DNA of 64,000 nt from Gloeomargarita sp. SRBZ-1_bins_9 (GCA_039794565.1 JAUQVX010000002.1:1-64000); one strand, 5' to 3'. Numbered from the stretch's first letter, positions 37,932-47,566 are shown. The notes: generated by a model from the letters alone, not told the origin. Numbers and translations are program-made.

Positions 37932-40775
37932 TTATGCCTGATGGGGACGCGGGGGATGTTGCGCCAGCGCCATTTGCAGATAACGCCCCGTGTGGGAATG
38001 GGGATGTTGGGCCACCTGCTCCGGCGTTCCGGTTGCGACAATCTCACCGCCCTGATGTCCTCCTTCTGGCCCCAAATCGATCACCCAATCGCAACAGCGG
38101 ATCACATCCAAATTGTGCTCAATCACCAGCACCGTATTCCCCTTATCCACCAGGCGTTGGATCACCTCCAGCAACCGATGTACGTCATAAAACGACAAAC
38201 CGGTGGTGGGTTCGTCAATCAAATACAGAGTCCTACCGGTGGCCCGCCGCGACAGCTCCGTCGCCAGTTTGATGCGCTGGGCCTCCCCCCCCGACAACGT
38301 AGGCGCCGGTTGCCCCAGCCGGATATAACCCAGCCCCACATCCACCAGGGTTTGCAGGCGACTGACCGCCTGGGGAATAGCGGCAAAAAACTCGCAGGCC
38401 TCCGCCACCGTCATATCCAACACATCGGCGATGGATTTGCCCTTGTATTTCACCTCCAACGTCTCCCGGCTGTAGCGCTGGCCCTGGCACACCTCGCAGG
38501 TCACATACACGTTGGGCAGAAAGTGCATCTCAATGACATTCACCCCTTGGCCCCCACAGGCCTCGCAGCGCCCCCCCTTGACATTAAAGGAAAAATGGCC
38601 CGCTTTGTAACCCCGCGCCTTGGCCGCCGGTGTCTCGGCAAAAACGGCCCGAATGGCATCAAAGGCCCCTGTGTAGGTCGCCGGATTGGAGCGGGGCGTC
38701 CGCCCGATAGGAGACTGGTCAATCACGATCACCTTATCCAAGGCCTCCAATCCTTCAATCGCTCCCAATTCCGCCGGAAAGGGCACCTTGTGACCGAAAT
38801 GGTGCGCCAAGGCCGGATAGAGCAACTCGTTGACCAACGTGGACTTCCCCGACCCAGACACCCCCGTCACACACACAAACATCCCCAAGGGAATCTCCAC
38901 GTCAAGGTGTTTTAGGTTGTGGCGGTGGGCATCCCGCAGGCGCAGGACTTGGCCATTGCCCGGACGACGGCACGCCGGCGTAACGATTTCCTTGCGGCCC
39001 GACAGGTAAGCCCCCGTGATGGACTCCGGGTGCTCCAGGATGTCTGCCAATTGTCCCTGGGCAACGATGCGGCCGCCGTGCACCCCCGCCCCCGGCCCAA
39101 TATCCACAATGTGATCAGCGCTGCGGATGGTCTCCTCATCGTGCTCCACCACGATCAACGTATTGCCCAAATCCCGCAGGCGCTTGAGCGTGGCCAGCAG
39201 CCGGCTGTTATCCCGCTGGTGCAGTCCGATACTCGGCTCATCCAACACATACAGCACCCCCGTGAGTCCCGAACCGATTTGGGTAGCCAGCCGAATACGC
39301 TGGGCCTCACCGCCGGAAAGGGTCATCGCCGAGCGGTCCAGGGTGAGATAATCCAGCCCCACATCCACCAGAAACTGCAGCCGCGCCCGGATTTCCTTGA
39401 GCACCAGGTGGGCGATTTGGGCTTGGCGGGGCGTAAGTTCCAGGCGCTCCAGCAACTGCAAACACTCCTGCACCGAAACGCCCGTGAAATCCGTAATGCG
39501 GTAGCCCCCCACCCGTACCGCCAGCGCCTCCGGTTTCAAACGCGTACCGTGGCAAGCTGGACAAGGGGAATCGAACCGGTACTGGTCCAGCTTTTGCTGG
39601 ATCAACTCCGACGTCGTTTCCCGATATTGCCGCTCCAGCAGGTTCAGCACCCCCTCATATGTCTTCCAATAGCCCTGGCGGCCATTTCCCAACCAAATCG
39701 GCTCCGGCGCCCCATACAAAATGATCTCCTGCTGCTGGGGCGTCAGTTGACACCAAGGAGTGGCCAAGTCAAAGCCGTAGGCAGCCCCCAAGCTATCCAG
39801 CAGCCCCAGGTAGTAGTCATGGGGTTTATCCGACCAAGGGGCAATCGCCTGGTACAGGGGCAGTTTGGGATTGGGAATCACCAACTCCGGGCTAAAACGC
39901 CGCAAAAACCCCAACCCATGACATGCCGGGCAAGCACCGTAGGGCGAATTAAAAGAAAACAACCGGGGGGACAACTCCGCCATCACCGCCCCATGTTCCG
40001 GACAGGCAAATTTCTCCGAAAACACCCAATCCCGCCAGGCGTCCCCCTCCTGAATACTGGCAATGACCACCCCCTCTCCCTGCTGCAAGCACGTCCTCAG
40101 GGAATCCACCAAACGGCTATACACATCCGGTTTCACCACCAGCCGGTCCACCACGATTTCCAGGCGATGGCTGTGGTTTTTCTCCAGGGGTGGCACCTCC
40201 TCCAGGGCATACACCTGGCCGTTGACCCGCACCCGGGCAAACCCCTGCTGGGCGATTTGGGCCAACAGTTTTTGATGGGTGCCCTTTTTCCCCCGCACCA
40301 CCGGCGCCAGCAGTTGCAACCGCGTCCCTGGAGGTAAGCTCAAAATCTGGTCAGCGATTTGGTCCACCGTTTGGGGGCTGATATTGCGGTCGCAGATGGG
40401 GCAATGGGGCACCCCCGCCCGGCCAAACAACAAGCGGAAGTAATCGTAAATTTCCGTGACCGTGCCCACCGTCGAGCGCGGGTTATGGGACGTGGATTTT
40501 TGGTCAATGGAAATCGCCGGACTCAAGCCCTCGATGGCATCCACCTCCGGCTTATCCAACTGCCCCAAAAACTGGCGGGCATAGGCGCTCAAAGACTCCA
40601 CATACCGCCGCTGCCCCTCAGCAAAGATCGTGTCAAAGGCTAGGGATGACTTCCCCGACCCCGACACCCCCGTAAACACAATCAACCGGTTGCGGGGCAA
40701 ATCCAAATCAATATTTTTCAGGTTGTGCTGGCGGGCGCCCCGGATGCGAATCACCTCGCCGCTGCCGGCTGTCAT
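37932..40775 (-). CDS. uvrA: Excinuclease ABC subunit A
   Basis: A 947-residue UvrA, the damage-recognition ATPase of nucleotide excision repair. Both ABC modules are intact: Walker [13 protein letters not shown] near 35 and [12 protein letters not shown] near 650, each with its signature ([10 protein letters not shown] twice). Zinc-finger cysteines are visible ([32 protein letters not shown]). Start ATG 40775 gives the usual N-terminus ([14 protein letters not shown]). Confidence 0.97.
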   Translation of the reverse strand: MTAGSGEVIRIRGARQHNLKNIDLDLPRNRLIVFTGVSGSGKSSLAFDTIFAEGQRRYVESLSAYARQFLGQLDKPEVDAIEGLSPAISIDQKSTSHNPRSTVGTVTEIYDYFRLLFGRAGVPHCPICDRNISPQTVDQIADQILSLPPGTRLQLLAPVVRGKKGTHQKLLAQIAQQGFARVRVNGQVYALEEVPPLEKNHSHRLEIVVDRLVVKPDVYSRLVDSLRTCLQQGEGVVIASIQEGDAWRDWVFSEKFACPEHGAVMAELSPRLFSFNSPYGACPACHGLGFLRRFSPELVIPNPKLPLYQAIAPWSDKPHDYYLGLLDSLGAAYGFDLATPWCQLTPQQQEIILYGAPEPIWLGNGRQGYWKTYEGVLNLLERQYRETTSELIQQKLDQYRFDSPCPACHGTRLKPEALAVRVGGYRITDFTGVSVQECLQLLERLELTPRQAQIAHLVLKEIRARLQFLVDVGLDYLTLDRSAMTLSGGEAQRIRLATQIGSGLTGVLYVLDEPSIGLHQRDNSRLLATLKRLRDLGNTLIVVEHDEETIRSADHIVDIGPGAGVHGGRIVAQGQLADILEHPESITGAYLSGRKEIVTPACRRPGNGQVLRLRDAHRHNLKHLDVEIPLGMFVCVTGVSGSGKSTLVNELLYPALAHHFGHKVPFPAELGAIEGLEALDKVIVIDQSPIGRTPRSNPATYTGAFDAIRAVFAETPAAKARGYKAGHFSFNVKGGRCEACGGQGVNVIEMHFLPNVYVTCEVCQGQRYSRETLEVKYKGKSIADVLDMTVAEACEFFAAIPQAVSRLQTLVDVGLGYIRLGQPAPTLSGGEAQRIKLATELSRRATGRTLYLIDEPTTGLSFYDVHRLLEVIQRLVDKGNTVLVIEHNLDVIRCCDWVIDLGPEGGHQGGEIVATGTPEQVAQHPHSHTGRYLQMALAQHPPRPHQA

Positions 40776-40793
40776 AGAAAAACTTAGCGACCC

Positions 40794-41138
40794 CTAGGCC
40801 CCCAACAGCTTAAACAGCAACCCATTGAGCACCGCCAACAAGATAGGGCCAATGAAGGCGCTCACCCAGCTTTGCAACCGGAATCCCTTCACCACAGCCG
40901 CCGCGATGGCAAAGATCAAAGCGTTGACCACCAACGTAAACAGCCCCAACGTCAGGATATTCAAAGGCAACGTCAGCACCAGCAACAACGGGCGCACCAG
41001 GGCATTGAGCAACCCCAGCACCAGCGCCGTCCACAAGGCCGTGCCAAACCCTTCTATCCGCACCCCCAGCGGCAGTCGGGAAATAATCCACAAACTCAGC
41101 GCATTCACCACCCACGTCACCAGCAACTTCGTCAACAT
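40794..41138 (-). CDS. Small membrane protein of the phage-holin-4 family (PF04020 type)
   Basis: A 114-residue protein with four hydrophobic helices and the family pattern RLPLGVRIEGFGTALWTALVL followed by VRPLLLVLTLPLNILTLG. Despite the Pfam name these are chromosomal membrane proteins of unknown function, common in cyanobacteria. The ATG lies inside the last codons of the truncated nrdJ gene (ATGTTGA overlap), tying its translation to that gene. Confidence 0.8.
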   Translation of the reverse strand: MLTKLLVTWVVNALSLWIISRLPLGVRIEGFGTALWTALVLGLLNALVRPLLLVLTLPLNILTLGLFTLVVNALIFAIAAAVVKGFRLQSWVSAFIGPILLAVLNGLLFKLLGA

Positions 41139-42316
41139 GACCGCTCCTTATCCTTCTTGCCGACGTGCTCCAGCAACAACTCCCGCAAATAGGCCCTGGC
41201 CTGCTCCCGACTTTCATTATACAGAGCCAAAAACCGCGCCTTCTTTTCCGGCGTATCCAGCAGGTCCCGATTGGCCCGGGCTACGGCCTCCCCTGCCCAT
41301 TGGATCGCCCCCTCCCCCGAGTAGTACTGGCTGCGCACCGACGCAATACAGGTTTCCAGGCTGGGCTTCTGGTGGAACACGCGGGTATGGTTGGCCATGC
41401 GCAGGGCGTCCCGCTCCGGGTCAATCCGCCAGTTACCCTGTTCATCCTGCTGCCAGAGATTGGCCTTAGCGTTAGCCGCCTCCTGGTCCTCCGCCGCAAA
41501 CTGCCGCATCCCCGCCGAGCGCCGGATATTGCCCGCCACCACCGTCGCCGCCGCCTCATCAATCAGCAGACAACACTCCAGGGGCGTCAACTGACGACCC
41601 ACCGCCTTATTGAGAATGCGCGCCACCCGGGGAAACAACGGTGGCAACAAGGCCGGGTTGGCAATCCCCCCAAACCCCTTGAGCGGTTCCCCCTGGGGCC
41701 GCACATGGCTCACCTCCACCGTAACCTGCCAAACGCCGCCTTCTACCGGCTCACTGGCCAGCTCCAGCAGAGCCTGGTAGGCCTGCACCCAGCCCTGGCG
41801 CGAATCCCCCACCCGGATCGTCACCTGCGTCCCCTGGCGTTCCACCTGCGTCTGTTGCAGGCGTTGCTCCGGCGGCACCTCCCCCGGTTGGCCCACCACC
41901 TGCACCTCCAGGCGGGTGGTAATCGGCGGCAACTGCTGCACATACCAAGGTTCCAGCACCGCCCCCGTACCGGCCCCCTGCATCGCCAAATCCATCATCA
42001 GCCCAAAGCTATGCCAGTCCACGATCCGCTGCGACGTACAGTTATAGGCCCCGGAAAAATTCTCCGGCTGGTGAATCCAATCCGTGCCCCCCACCCACAG
42101 CCAGCGACCGGAAGTCAGGGCCTTGAGTTGTTGTTGCATCTCCAGCACCAGCGCCTTTTCCTCCGGCGTAAAACGCCCTAAAACCGCCAAATCCTCGACT
42201 GTACGCTGACACACCTGGGTCCAGGACTCCCGCTGCCCATTGACCCGGCGGCTGTAGGTGCGGAAAAAGACCGGATAGGCGCAAGGGGCCTGCAACGGTA
42301 GGTTGGCCTCGGTCAT
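41132..42316 (-). CDS. nrdJ: Adenosylcobalamin-dependent ribonucleotide reductase, N-terminal half only
   Basis: 394 residues matching the N-terminal half of the single-chain class II reductase (Lactobacillus-type, about 740-770 residues in full). Visible: FRTYSRRV, the active-site Cys in GAYNCTSQ (Cys93), FGLMMDLAMQGAGTGAV and AGNIRRSAGMRQF. The frame ends at GKKDKERSC just before the region where the catalytic loop NPCGEI, with the thiyl-radical Cys and Glu, should be. That loop and the B12-binding C-terminal half are absent from this window in all frames. The frame has no internal damage. The protein cannot be catalytic alone. Either the rest is encoded elsewhere (split gene) or this is a remnant. 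Confidence 0.85.
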   Translation of the reverse strand: MTEANLPLQAPCAYPVFFRTYSRRVNGQRESWTQVCQRTVEDLAVLGRFTPEEKALVLEMQQQLKALTSGRWLWVGGTDWIHQPENFSGAYNCTSQRIVDWHSFGLMMDLAMQGAGTGAVLEPWYVQQLPPITTRLEVQVVGQPGEVPPEQRLQQTQVERQGTQVTIRVGDSRQGWVQAYQALLELASEPVEGGVWQVTVEVSHVRPQGEPLKGFGGIANPALLPPLFPRVARILNKAVGRQLTPLECCLLIDEAAATVVAGNIRRSAGMRQFAAEDQEAANAKANLWQQDEQGNWRIDPERDALRMANHTRVFHQKPSLETCIASVRSQYYSGEGAIQWAGEAVARANRDLLDTPEKKARFLALYNESREQARAYLRELLLEHVGKKDKERSC

Positions 42317-42435
42317 GCTCGGTTTGCCACAACACCATCAGCACTATAGCGTATCCCGGTGGCCGTGCGCAGGATGCCCCTAACCCTCTAGGATAGTAAG
42401 TATTCGTAACCAATTGATCGAATTTTGCAACTTCC

Positions 42436-42699
42436 ATGACCGGCGAATCCTATCTCAATCATCCCAACTTTGGTCTGCTTTACCGGATTTGCCGCTTGGG
42501 AGATGGCAGCGAACTCTACATGACCCTCTATGCCCATCGTCTGTTTTTTCAGGTGCGCTCCCAGGGAGACGCCTTGGAAATTGAACCCGTCAGCCGGCAC
42601 CAGGCCAAAATGCTCATCGAGATGCACCTGCGGGACCTGCGGCGACTCGGTAAACTTCAGGAGTACCAAAAGCTCCAGCAGTGGGAAAAACGCCTGTGA
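42436..42699 (+). CDS. pipX: PipX, PII- and NtcA-interacting protein
   Basis: An 87-residue protein starting MTGESYLNHPNFGLLYRIC, the unmistakable opening of PipX (Tudor-like domain), followed by the two C-terminal helices (SRHQAKMLIEMHLRDLRRL). PipX co-activates NtcA when 2-oxoglutarate is high and is sequestered by PII when it is low, linking carbon/nitrogen status to genes such as nrt. Its TGA overlaps the pipY GTG. It diverges from the nrdJ fragment. Confidence 0.95.
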   Translation: MTGESYLNHPNFGLLYRICRLGDGSELYMTLYAHRLFFQVRSQGDALEIEPVSRHQAKMLIEMHLRDLRRLGKLQEYQKLQQWEKRL

Positions 42700-43391
42700 C
42701 CCCCGAAGAACAACTGGCGCAAAATTGGGAACGCCTGCGCCTGCAAATTCCCCCCCAGGTGCGGGTGGTAGCGGTAACCAAACAGGTACCGGTGGAACTA
42801 ATCCGCCAGGCCTATTACCTGGGGTTACGGGATTTTGGCGAAAACCGCATTCAGGAGGCCATCCCTAAAATCCAAGCCCTCCAGGATTTACCCGGCATCA
42901 CCTGGCACTTTATTGGGCATCTACAACGCAACAAAGCCCGCCTGGCCTTGGAATATTTCCCCTGGATTCACAGCGTGGACGACCTGGCTTTAGCCCAACG
43001 GCTCGACCGGCTAAACGCCCAGTTGCACCAGCCCGCCCAATTACTCCTGCAGGTGAAACTCCGCCCCGACCCCCACAAATACGGCTGGCAGGTCCCCGAT
43101 TTGCTCCAAGCCATCCCCGCCTTGCAGCAACTCCAGCACGTGGCCCTTAAAGGGCTTATGACCATTGCCCCTTTAGGTTTATCCCCCACCGAACTGCAGG
43201 CCCTATTTCGGGAACTGGTGGCCCTAGGGCAGCAGCTTTGCGACCGCCTGCCGATTCAGGAGTATTCGATGGGTATGTCTGATGACTACCCCTATGCCAT
43301 TGCCGCCGGGGCCACCATGGTGCGTTTAGGACGCTGTCTGTTCGGTGAACGACCGACCGCCCCTGCCGGCTACCCCCTTAAAAACTTGTAA
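42696..43391 (+). CDS. pipY: PipY, PLP-binding protein (YggS/PLPBP family)
   Basis: 231 residues from GTG 42696, whose GTGA overlaps the pipX stop. A GTG at 42681 inside pipX is the alternative. It is a fold-type III PLP-binding protein: the Schiff-base lysine is in VVAVTKQVP, and LRDFGENRIQEA, WHFIGHLQRNKA and SMGMSDDYPYAI are family signatures. The protein has no known enzymatic activity and affects PLP and amino-acid homeostasis. The pipX-pipY pair followed by sepF and proC is a conserved cyanobacterial order. Confidence 0.95.
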   Translation: MTPEEQLAQNWERLRLQIPPQVRVVAVTKQVPVELIRQAYYLGLRDFGENRIQEAIPKIQALQDLPGITWHFIGHLQRNKARLALEYFPWIHSVDDLALAQRLDRLNAQLHQPAQLLLQVKLRPDPHKYGWQVPDLLQAIPALQQLQHVALKGLMTIAPLGLSPTELQALFRELVALGQQLCDRLPIQEYSMGMSDDYPYAIAAGATMVRLGRCLFGERPTAPAGYPLKNL

Positions 43392-43711
43392 AAATCCTTC
43401 GCCCCGTCCCCTGTCCATCCCTATAATGACCCAAAGTCCGTCGGTCTGCATCCACCCTGTAGCCGATTAGAGCGATCAATATGTTGAATTTTGTGACAAA
43501 AAAGGTTAGGGTTCAGGTATCATCCATTGTATCGAAGTACATTGGTAGGCCGATACCTGTACCATCACTGGCTGGGTTGACAGGTCAACGTTCGACAACG
43601 GACGGGCGCTGCCAATGGCGGGTGACCAACTCGCTTCCTCAACACATGCGATGTTCCTCCTTCCTCACTGTTGACCCCTACCTTTAGGCCTGTGGCAGGA
43701 GTGGATCTTCC
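43392..43711 (+). promoter_or_regulatory. 320-bp leader/promoter region of sepF with -10 box and palindromes
   Basis: No credible gene. A consensus TATAAT at 43422-43427 is a likely -10 element, with only a weak TTCGCC 18 bases upstream, and would leave a leader of about 275 bases. Within it are an 8-bp inverted repeat CAGGTATC (43514-43521)/GATACCTG (43552-43559) and a 14-bp near-continuous palindrome GTTGACAGGTCAAC (43576-43589). Confidence 0.45.
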
Positions 43712-44278
43712 ATGCAAATGCTGAAGCGCTTGCGCGAATGGGTCAGTTTGGGGGAGCCGGTGGAGTATGATTATGACCCCGGTCAGCATCCGACCTCCCC
43801 ACCCCCCATGACGCCACCGACGACCGAGCGCCGCGACGCTCCCCGTCGGCGGGAACGTCCCTCGATGACGACTGCTTCTGAACCTTCTACCCCGAAAACG
43901 CCCATGAACAACGTGATTGGTTTACCCACAGCCCACAACCAGCCCTTTGAGGTGGTGGTGATGGAACCTCGCTCTTTTGAGGAGATGCCCCAGGCGATTC
44001 AGGCCCTGCGGGAGCGCAAATCGGTGGTGCTCAATGTCACCCTGATGGAACCGGAGTTGGCCCAACGGGCGGTGGATTTTGTTGCCGGCGGCACCTACGC
44101 CATTGATGGGCACCAGGAACGTTTAGGGGAAAGCATTTTCCTGTTTACCCCCAACGGCGTACAGGTCACCACCCGTACTTCGGTACCCAACCCAACCCCC
44201 ATGGAAGCCCCCAATCCCCTACGGAATACGCCCCCCATCTGGACACCAGAGGCGATGCCGGCCTACTTAGCCCAGTAG
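43712..44278 (+). CDS. sepF: Cell division protein SepF (Cdv2)
   Basis: 188 residues: an N-terminal amphipathic membrane-binding helix (MLKRLREWV), a long Pro/Thr-rich linker (about 20-70), and the SepF core (about 78-155) with [39 protein letters not shown] and FLFTPNGV. SepF tethers FtsZ to the membrane in organisms lacking FtsA. The GGAGTGG upstream of ATG 43712 is an adequate ribosome site. It is followed four bases later by proC. Confidence 0.95.
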   Translation: MQMLKRLREWVSLGEPVEYDYDPGQHPTSPPPMTPPTTERRDAPRRRERPSMTTASEPSTPKTPMNNVIGLPTAHNQPFEVVVMEPRSFEEMPQAIQALRERKSVVLNVTLMEPELAQRAVDFVAGGTYAIDGHQERLGESIFLFTPNGVQVTTRTSVPNPTPMEAPNPLRNTPPIWTPEAMPAYLAQ

Positions 44279-44282
44279 CCCC

Positions 44283-45089
44283 ATGACCTATCGGTTGGGG
44301 GTCATCGGCGGGGGTGTCCTGGCAGAAGCCCTCGTCAAAGGACTGTTAGCCGAAAATATCTATCCTCCTGCGACGATCCTGGTCAGCCATCCCCGGGCGG
44401 AGCGACGGCAGTATTGGCAAGAGACCTATGGGGTGGTGGTCAGTGGTGACAACCGGGCAGCGGCGGCAGCTACAGAGGTTGTGTTAGTGGCCGTGAAACC
44501 CCAACAGTTTTCCCAGGTGGTGCCGGCCCTGAGTTCTGTCCATCCCCAGGCGGTGTTGGTATCGGTCTTGGCCGGTCTGTCCCTGACGACCTTGGAGCAG
44601 ACGGTTCCCGGAGCAGTCTGGGTGCGGGCCATGCCGAATACACCAGTGCGGGTACGGGCCGGGATTACCGCCCTCGCCTGGGGCAGTCGGGTGAATGAAG
44701 TCCAAAAACAGCGGGTCGAGCAACTGTTTCGGGCCGTCGGTCAGGTGGTGGTTGTACCGGAAACCTATTTGAATGCTGTGACGGCGCTGGCGGGGTCAGG
44801 ACCGGCCTATGTGGCTGTGCTACTGGAAGGCTTGATTGATGGGGGAGTGTTGGCGGGCCTACCCCGGGCTTTGGCCACCCAGTTGGCGGTGCAAACCCTG
44901 GCGGGAACGGCGGCCATGCTCCAGCAACCGGGGATAACGCCGGCGGATGTGAAGGCCCAGGTCATGAGTCCCGGGGGGACAACGGCAGCCGGCCTCTTGC
45001 CTTTGGAAACCCAAGGGGTGCGCGGCATCCTGATGCAAACCGTACAGGCGGCCTATCTACGGGCGCAGACGCTGGAACAAGCTGGTTAG
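44283..45089 (+). CDS. proC: Pyrroline-5-carboxylate reductase
   Basis: A 268-residue NAD(P)H-dependent enzyme making proline. It has an N-terminal Rossmann motif GVIGGGVLAEAL, the substrate-loop sequence RAMPNTPVRVRAG near 118-130, the conserved ALAGSGPAYV and the C-terminal VMSPGGTTAAGL. Co-transcribed with sepF. Its stop interlocks with the convergent TPR gene in TTAG. Confidence 0.96.
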   Translation: MTYRLGVIGGGVLAEALVKGLLAENIYPPATILVSHPRAERRQYWQETYGVVVSGDNRAAAAATEVVLVAVKPQQFSQVVPALSSVHPQAVLVSVLAGLSLTTLEQTVPGAVWVRAMPNTPVRVRAGITALAWGSRVNEVQKQRVEQLFRAVGQVVVVPETYLNAVTALAGSGPAYVAVLLEGLIDGGVLAGLPRALATQLAVQTLAGTAAMLQQPGITPADVKAQVMSPGGTTAAGLLPLETQGVRGILMQTVQAAYLRAQTLEQAG

Positions 45090-45916
45090 GGTAGCTTTTC
45101 CAGGAGAGCATCCCGCTGGTGGCGGATCTGGCTAGCTTGGGGTTGCAGGGCCAAAGCCTTTTCAAAACAGGTCAGAGCCTCCGGATAGCGCTGGCCATGG
45201 CTGAGGGCAACCCCTAGGTGATACCAGGCTTCCCAACGGTCGGGTTGTCTTTGGCTGGCCTGCTGGTAGTACGCCAGGGCCTGATCCCACTGGCCTAACC
45301 GCTGCCAAACCTGGCCCAGGAGTAAACAATCGTCGGCCTGGAGGGTGGGTTGGTCAGGCTGGAATTGGGCCAGTTGTTGTTCCAGGTCCCTAGGTAGGGC
45401 GCTGTCGCTTTGGGTCAACCACTGGCGCAGGCGTTCCAAGACCGGTTGGGGGGGGGGAACGACGGTCATGGCTTCCGTGGCTTCGGCCAGGGTATGCAGC
45501 CGTTTTTGCCATTCCTGCTCCAGGGCTTGGCGGGTTTGGGTGGCCAGGGCAGCCAGGGTGATTTGGTAGTGGGTGAGTTGCTGGGCCAGCACTTCCGCCA
45601 CGATGGTCTCCGCCTGGGTGCGCATGGGTTTTTGGGCCTGGTCAGCCGCCATTTGCACCAGTTGCTGAAGAATACTGCGGCGCAACCACCATAAACCCAG
45701 CCCCGTCGCTATCGGCAGCAACACCAGCACCAACAGCAACAGGTTAAGCAGTAGGGTCGTGTGGCGAAAGGCTCGGTCCACCTCCATTTGCACCACTTCT
45801 TGCCAGGGCCGGAAGGTACCGGGTTCAGGACGATGGCCGCCCCCACCCCCGCCTTGGGCCAGCACCGGTCTGACTGTCAGCAGGACGGTCAATCCCAGCC
45901 CCCACCATCGTTGCAT
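45086..45916 (-). CDS. Membrane-anchored TPR protein
   Basis: A 276-residue protein with a signal peptide (cleavage near VLAQG, residue 21), a short periplasmic segment, a membrane helix at about residues 53-75, a coiled coil (about 80-165), and two or three TPR units at the C-terminus (ALAYYQQASQRQPDRWEAWY and ALTCFEKALALQPQ). This is a protein-interaction scaffold at the membrane with no recognisable enzyme domain. Proline-rich motifs separate coil and TPR parts. Confidence 0.75.
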   Translation of the reverse strand: MQRWWGLGLTVLLTVRPVLAQGGGGGGHRPEPGTFRPWQEVVQMEVDRAFRHTTLLLNLLLLVLVLLPIATGLGLWWLRRSILQQLVQMAADQAQKPMRTQAETIVAEVLAQQLTHYQITLAALATQTRQALEQEWQKRLHTLAEATEAMTVVPPPQPVLERLRQWLTQSDSALPRDLEQQLAQFQPDQPTLQADDCLLLGQVWQRLGQWDQALAYYQQASQRQPDRWEAWYHLGVALSHGQRYPEALTCFEKALALQPQASQIRHQRDALLEKLP

Positions 45917-46000
45917 AGGCTATCGCTGCTTTTTTTTCATCTTAGCGTCGGGTGCAGGGGGTCAAAAGACACAGTAAAATGCGAAGGGATGGTGCTTGCG

Positions 46001-46495
46001 ATGGTTATGTCCCTTTGCCCCGTTCCCCTCGACCAGCAACCCCTCCAGGAATATCAGGCTCTACGGGACTCTTGGTTCTACCAATGGCCGGCCTTGAGTT
46101 GGGGCGCCTACGGGCGACGGTTACTGTTGGCGGCGGGTTTGGGGGCACTGGTGGCCATTCCGGTGGCAGCGGCCAGTTTTGACCCTGGACGGCAGCCTTG
46201 GTTATTCGGTTGTGCGGCGGTGGCGGGGGCGGCGGTCTTGCCCAGCTTATTGTTGCTGCAGTTGTACCTGGGGTGGCAGTATGTCCGCCAACGATTGGCC
46301 AGTCGCACGATCGTGTATGAAGAGTCGGGCTGGTATGACGGTCGGACCTGGGAAAAGCCACCGTTGGTGTTGGCCCAGGAGCGGTTGGTCAGTCGGTATC
46401 AGGTGGAACCCCTGTTGCGGCGATTGCAGTGGAGTTTAGCGGGCATGGGCCTGCTGTACGCCGCCGTCGGGGGATTGGGGTGCCTGTGTCGTTAA
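46001..46495 (+). CDS. ycf36: Ycf36/CGLD27-family membrane protein (DUF1230)
   Basis: A 164-residue protein with the Ycf36 hallmarks: CPVPLDQQPLQEYQALRDSW at the start, PVAAASFDPG, LYLGWQYV and YEESGWYDGRTWEKPPLVL, plus three hydrophobic helices. It is conserved across cyanobacteria and algae, with the algal homologue tied to light stress or iron and the biochemical role unknown. Three in-frame ATGs (45989, 46001, 46007) compete. GAAGGGA at 45983 suits 46001. Confidence 0.85.
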   Translation: MVMSLCPVPLDQQPLQEYQALRDSWFYQWPALSWGAYGRRLLLAAGLGALVAIPVAAASFDPGRQPWLFGCAAVAGAAVLPSLLLLQLYLGWQYVRQRLASRTIVYEESGWYDGRTWEKPPLVLAQERLVSRYQVEPLLRRLQWSLAGMGLLYAAVGGLGCLCR

Positions 46496-46500
46496 GCCGG

Positions 46501-47445
46501 GTGAAACGGACCCAAGCCGAACCCTTGACCGTCCACTTACTGCGGGAGGGGATTCCCGAATCGGTGCATTACGTCCATGCCACCTTGACCGATGAACGGG
46601 GCCGCCTTCTGGCCGTGGCCGGGGATGCCGAAACCACTACCTTCGCTCGCAGTAGTTTTAAGCCCTTTCAGGCCCTGGCGGTGGTCAGCAGCGGCACCCT
46701 AGAGCATTTTCGCCTGGGCGACCGGGATTTGGCGGTCATTTGCAGCTCCCACCAGGGGCAGATTGCGGCGGTACGCCAGGTGTTTCGCATCCTCTGGCAG
46801 GCGGATATTGACCCTGCAGAACTCCAGTGCCCTGTTCCCCCGGGCAAGCGCAGCCGGTTGGAACACGGTTGTTCGGGTAAGCATGCGGGGATGCTGGCGG
46901 TTTGTGCCCGCTATGGTTGGCCGCGCCACACCTATCTCCAGCGACAACACCCGGTGCAGGAGTTAATCCTCGGTCAGGTGGGGGAGTTGCTCGGCGTCCC
47001 GGGGGTGGAATTTATCGCTGTCCATGACGACTGCGGCGCACCGACTTATCTGTTACAACTGCACCAACTGGCGGCCCTGTACAGTCACCTGGCGGCGGGG
47101 CAACACCTGGGGCTGGCCCAAATTACCCGGGCGATGACCCAACAGGCCGATCTGGTGGCCGGGTCAGGGCATTTTGATACCGAGCTGATGCAGTTGACCC
47201 AAGGAACGGTGGTCAGCAAAGCCGGCGCCGAGGGGGTACAATGCCTGGCGAACTTAGAAACGGGCATGGGTCTGGCGATTCGGGTACTGGATGGGGCCAG
47301 ACGGGCCAAATACGCCACCGCTATTCACCTGCTTCACCAATTGGGGTGGATTTCCCCGACGACTCGGGAACGCCTGGCCGAACAATTCGTCCAGTTGAGT
47401 CCGTACGTGCGCTTGGAGGTGCAGGGGGAACTGTCCCTCCTGTGA
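46501..47445 (+). CDS. Asparaginase, PF06089 family
   Basis: 314 residues from GTG 46501 (KRTQAEPLTVHLLREG), the usual family opening. A GTG at 46486 overlapping ycf36 is possible. Conserved blocks: SSFKPFQALAVV, ICSSHQGQ, HGCSGKHAGMLAVC, DDCGAPTYLL, SGHFDTELM and KAGAEGVQC, with the nucleophilic Thr/Ser region in SSHQG and GSGK-like segments. These enzymes hydrolyse asparagine to aspartate and ammonia, making it another nitrogen-metabolism gene here. Confidence 0.87.
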   Translation: MKRTQAEPLTVHLLREGIPESVHYVHATLTDERGRLLAVAGDAETTTFARSSFKPFQALAVVSSGTLEHFRLGDRDLAVICSSHQGQIAAVRQVFRILWQADIDPAELQCPVPPGKRSRLEHGCSGKHAGMLAVCARYGWPRHTYLQRQHPVQELILGQVGELLGVPGVEFIAVHDDCGAPTYLLQLHQLAALYSHLAAGQHLGLAQITRAMTQQADLVAGSGHFDTELMQLTQGTVVSKAGAEGVQCLANLETGMGLAIRVLDGARRAKYATAIHLLHQLGWISPTTRERLAEQFVQLSPYVRLEVQGELSLL

Positions 47446-47450
47446 AGGAC

Positions 47451-47480
47451 TTGCCATCTAGGGAGCGCTCGCGTTATGAT
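47451..47480 (+). promoter_or_regulatory. Sigma-70 promoter for initiator tRNA
   Basis: TTGCCA (47451-47456), 18-base spacer, TATGAT (47475-47480), placing transcription start about six bases before the mature tRNA-fMet 5' end at 47493. Confidence 0.65.
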
Positions 47481-47492
47481 TAATACCTGCAC

Positions 47493-47566
<74 letters not shown>

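Noticed and set aside
38919-40337. Long (472-codon) open frame opposite uvrA, and similar ones opposite nrdJ (41165-42181) and the GT2 gene (6298-7356)
   Set aside because: Expected in GC-rich DNA opposite long genes; composition (Gln/His/Arg-rich) is typical of antisense shadows.
41132-41180. NrdJ terminus as an N-fragment of a split intein
   Set aside because: The last residues (GKKDKERSC) show no intein block-A pattern after a Cys; the final Cys is one residue before the stop. The split-gene idea remains but without visible intein sequence.
42396-42409. NtcA-like site GTA-N8-TAA upstream of pipX
   Set aside because: One base off the GTA-N8-TAC core, and no -10 box fits at the usual distance before the pipX ATG.
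43577-43582. TTGACA as a -35 box for sepF
   Set aside because: No -10-like hexamer occurs 16-19 bases downstream; it belongs to the GTTGACAGGTCAAC palindrome.
43481-43687. 68-residue open frame in the sepF leader
   Set aside because: No ribosome site, no recognisable domain, and it spans the inverted repeats; more likely untranslated leader.
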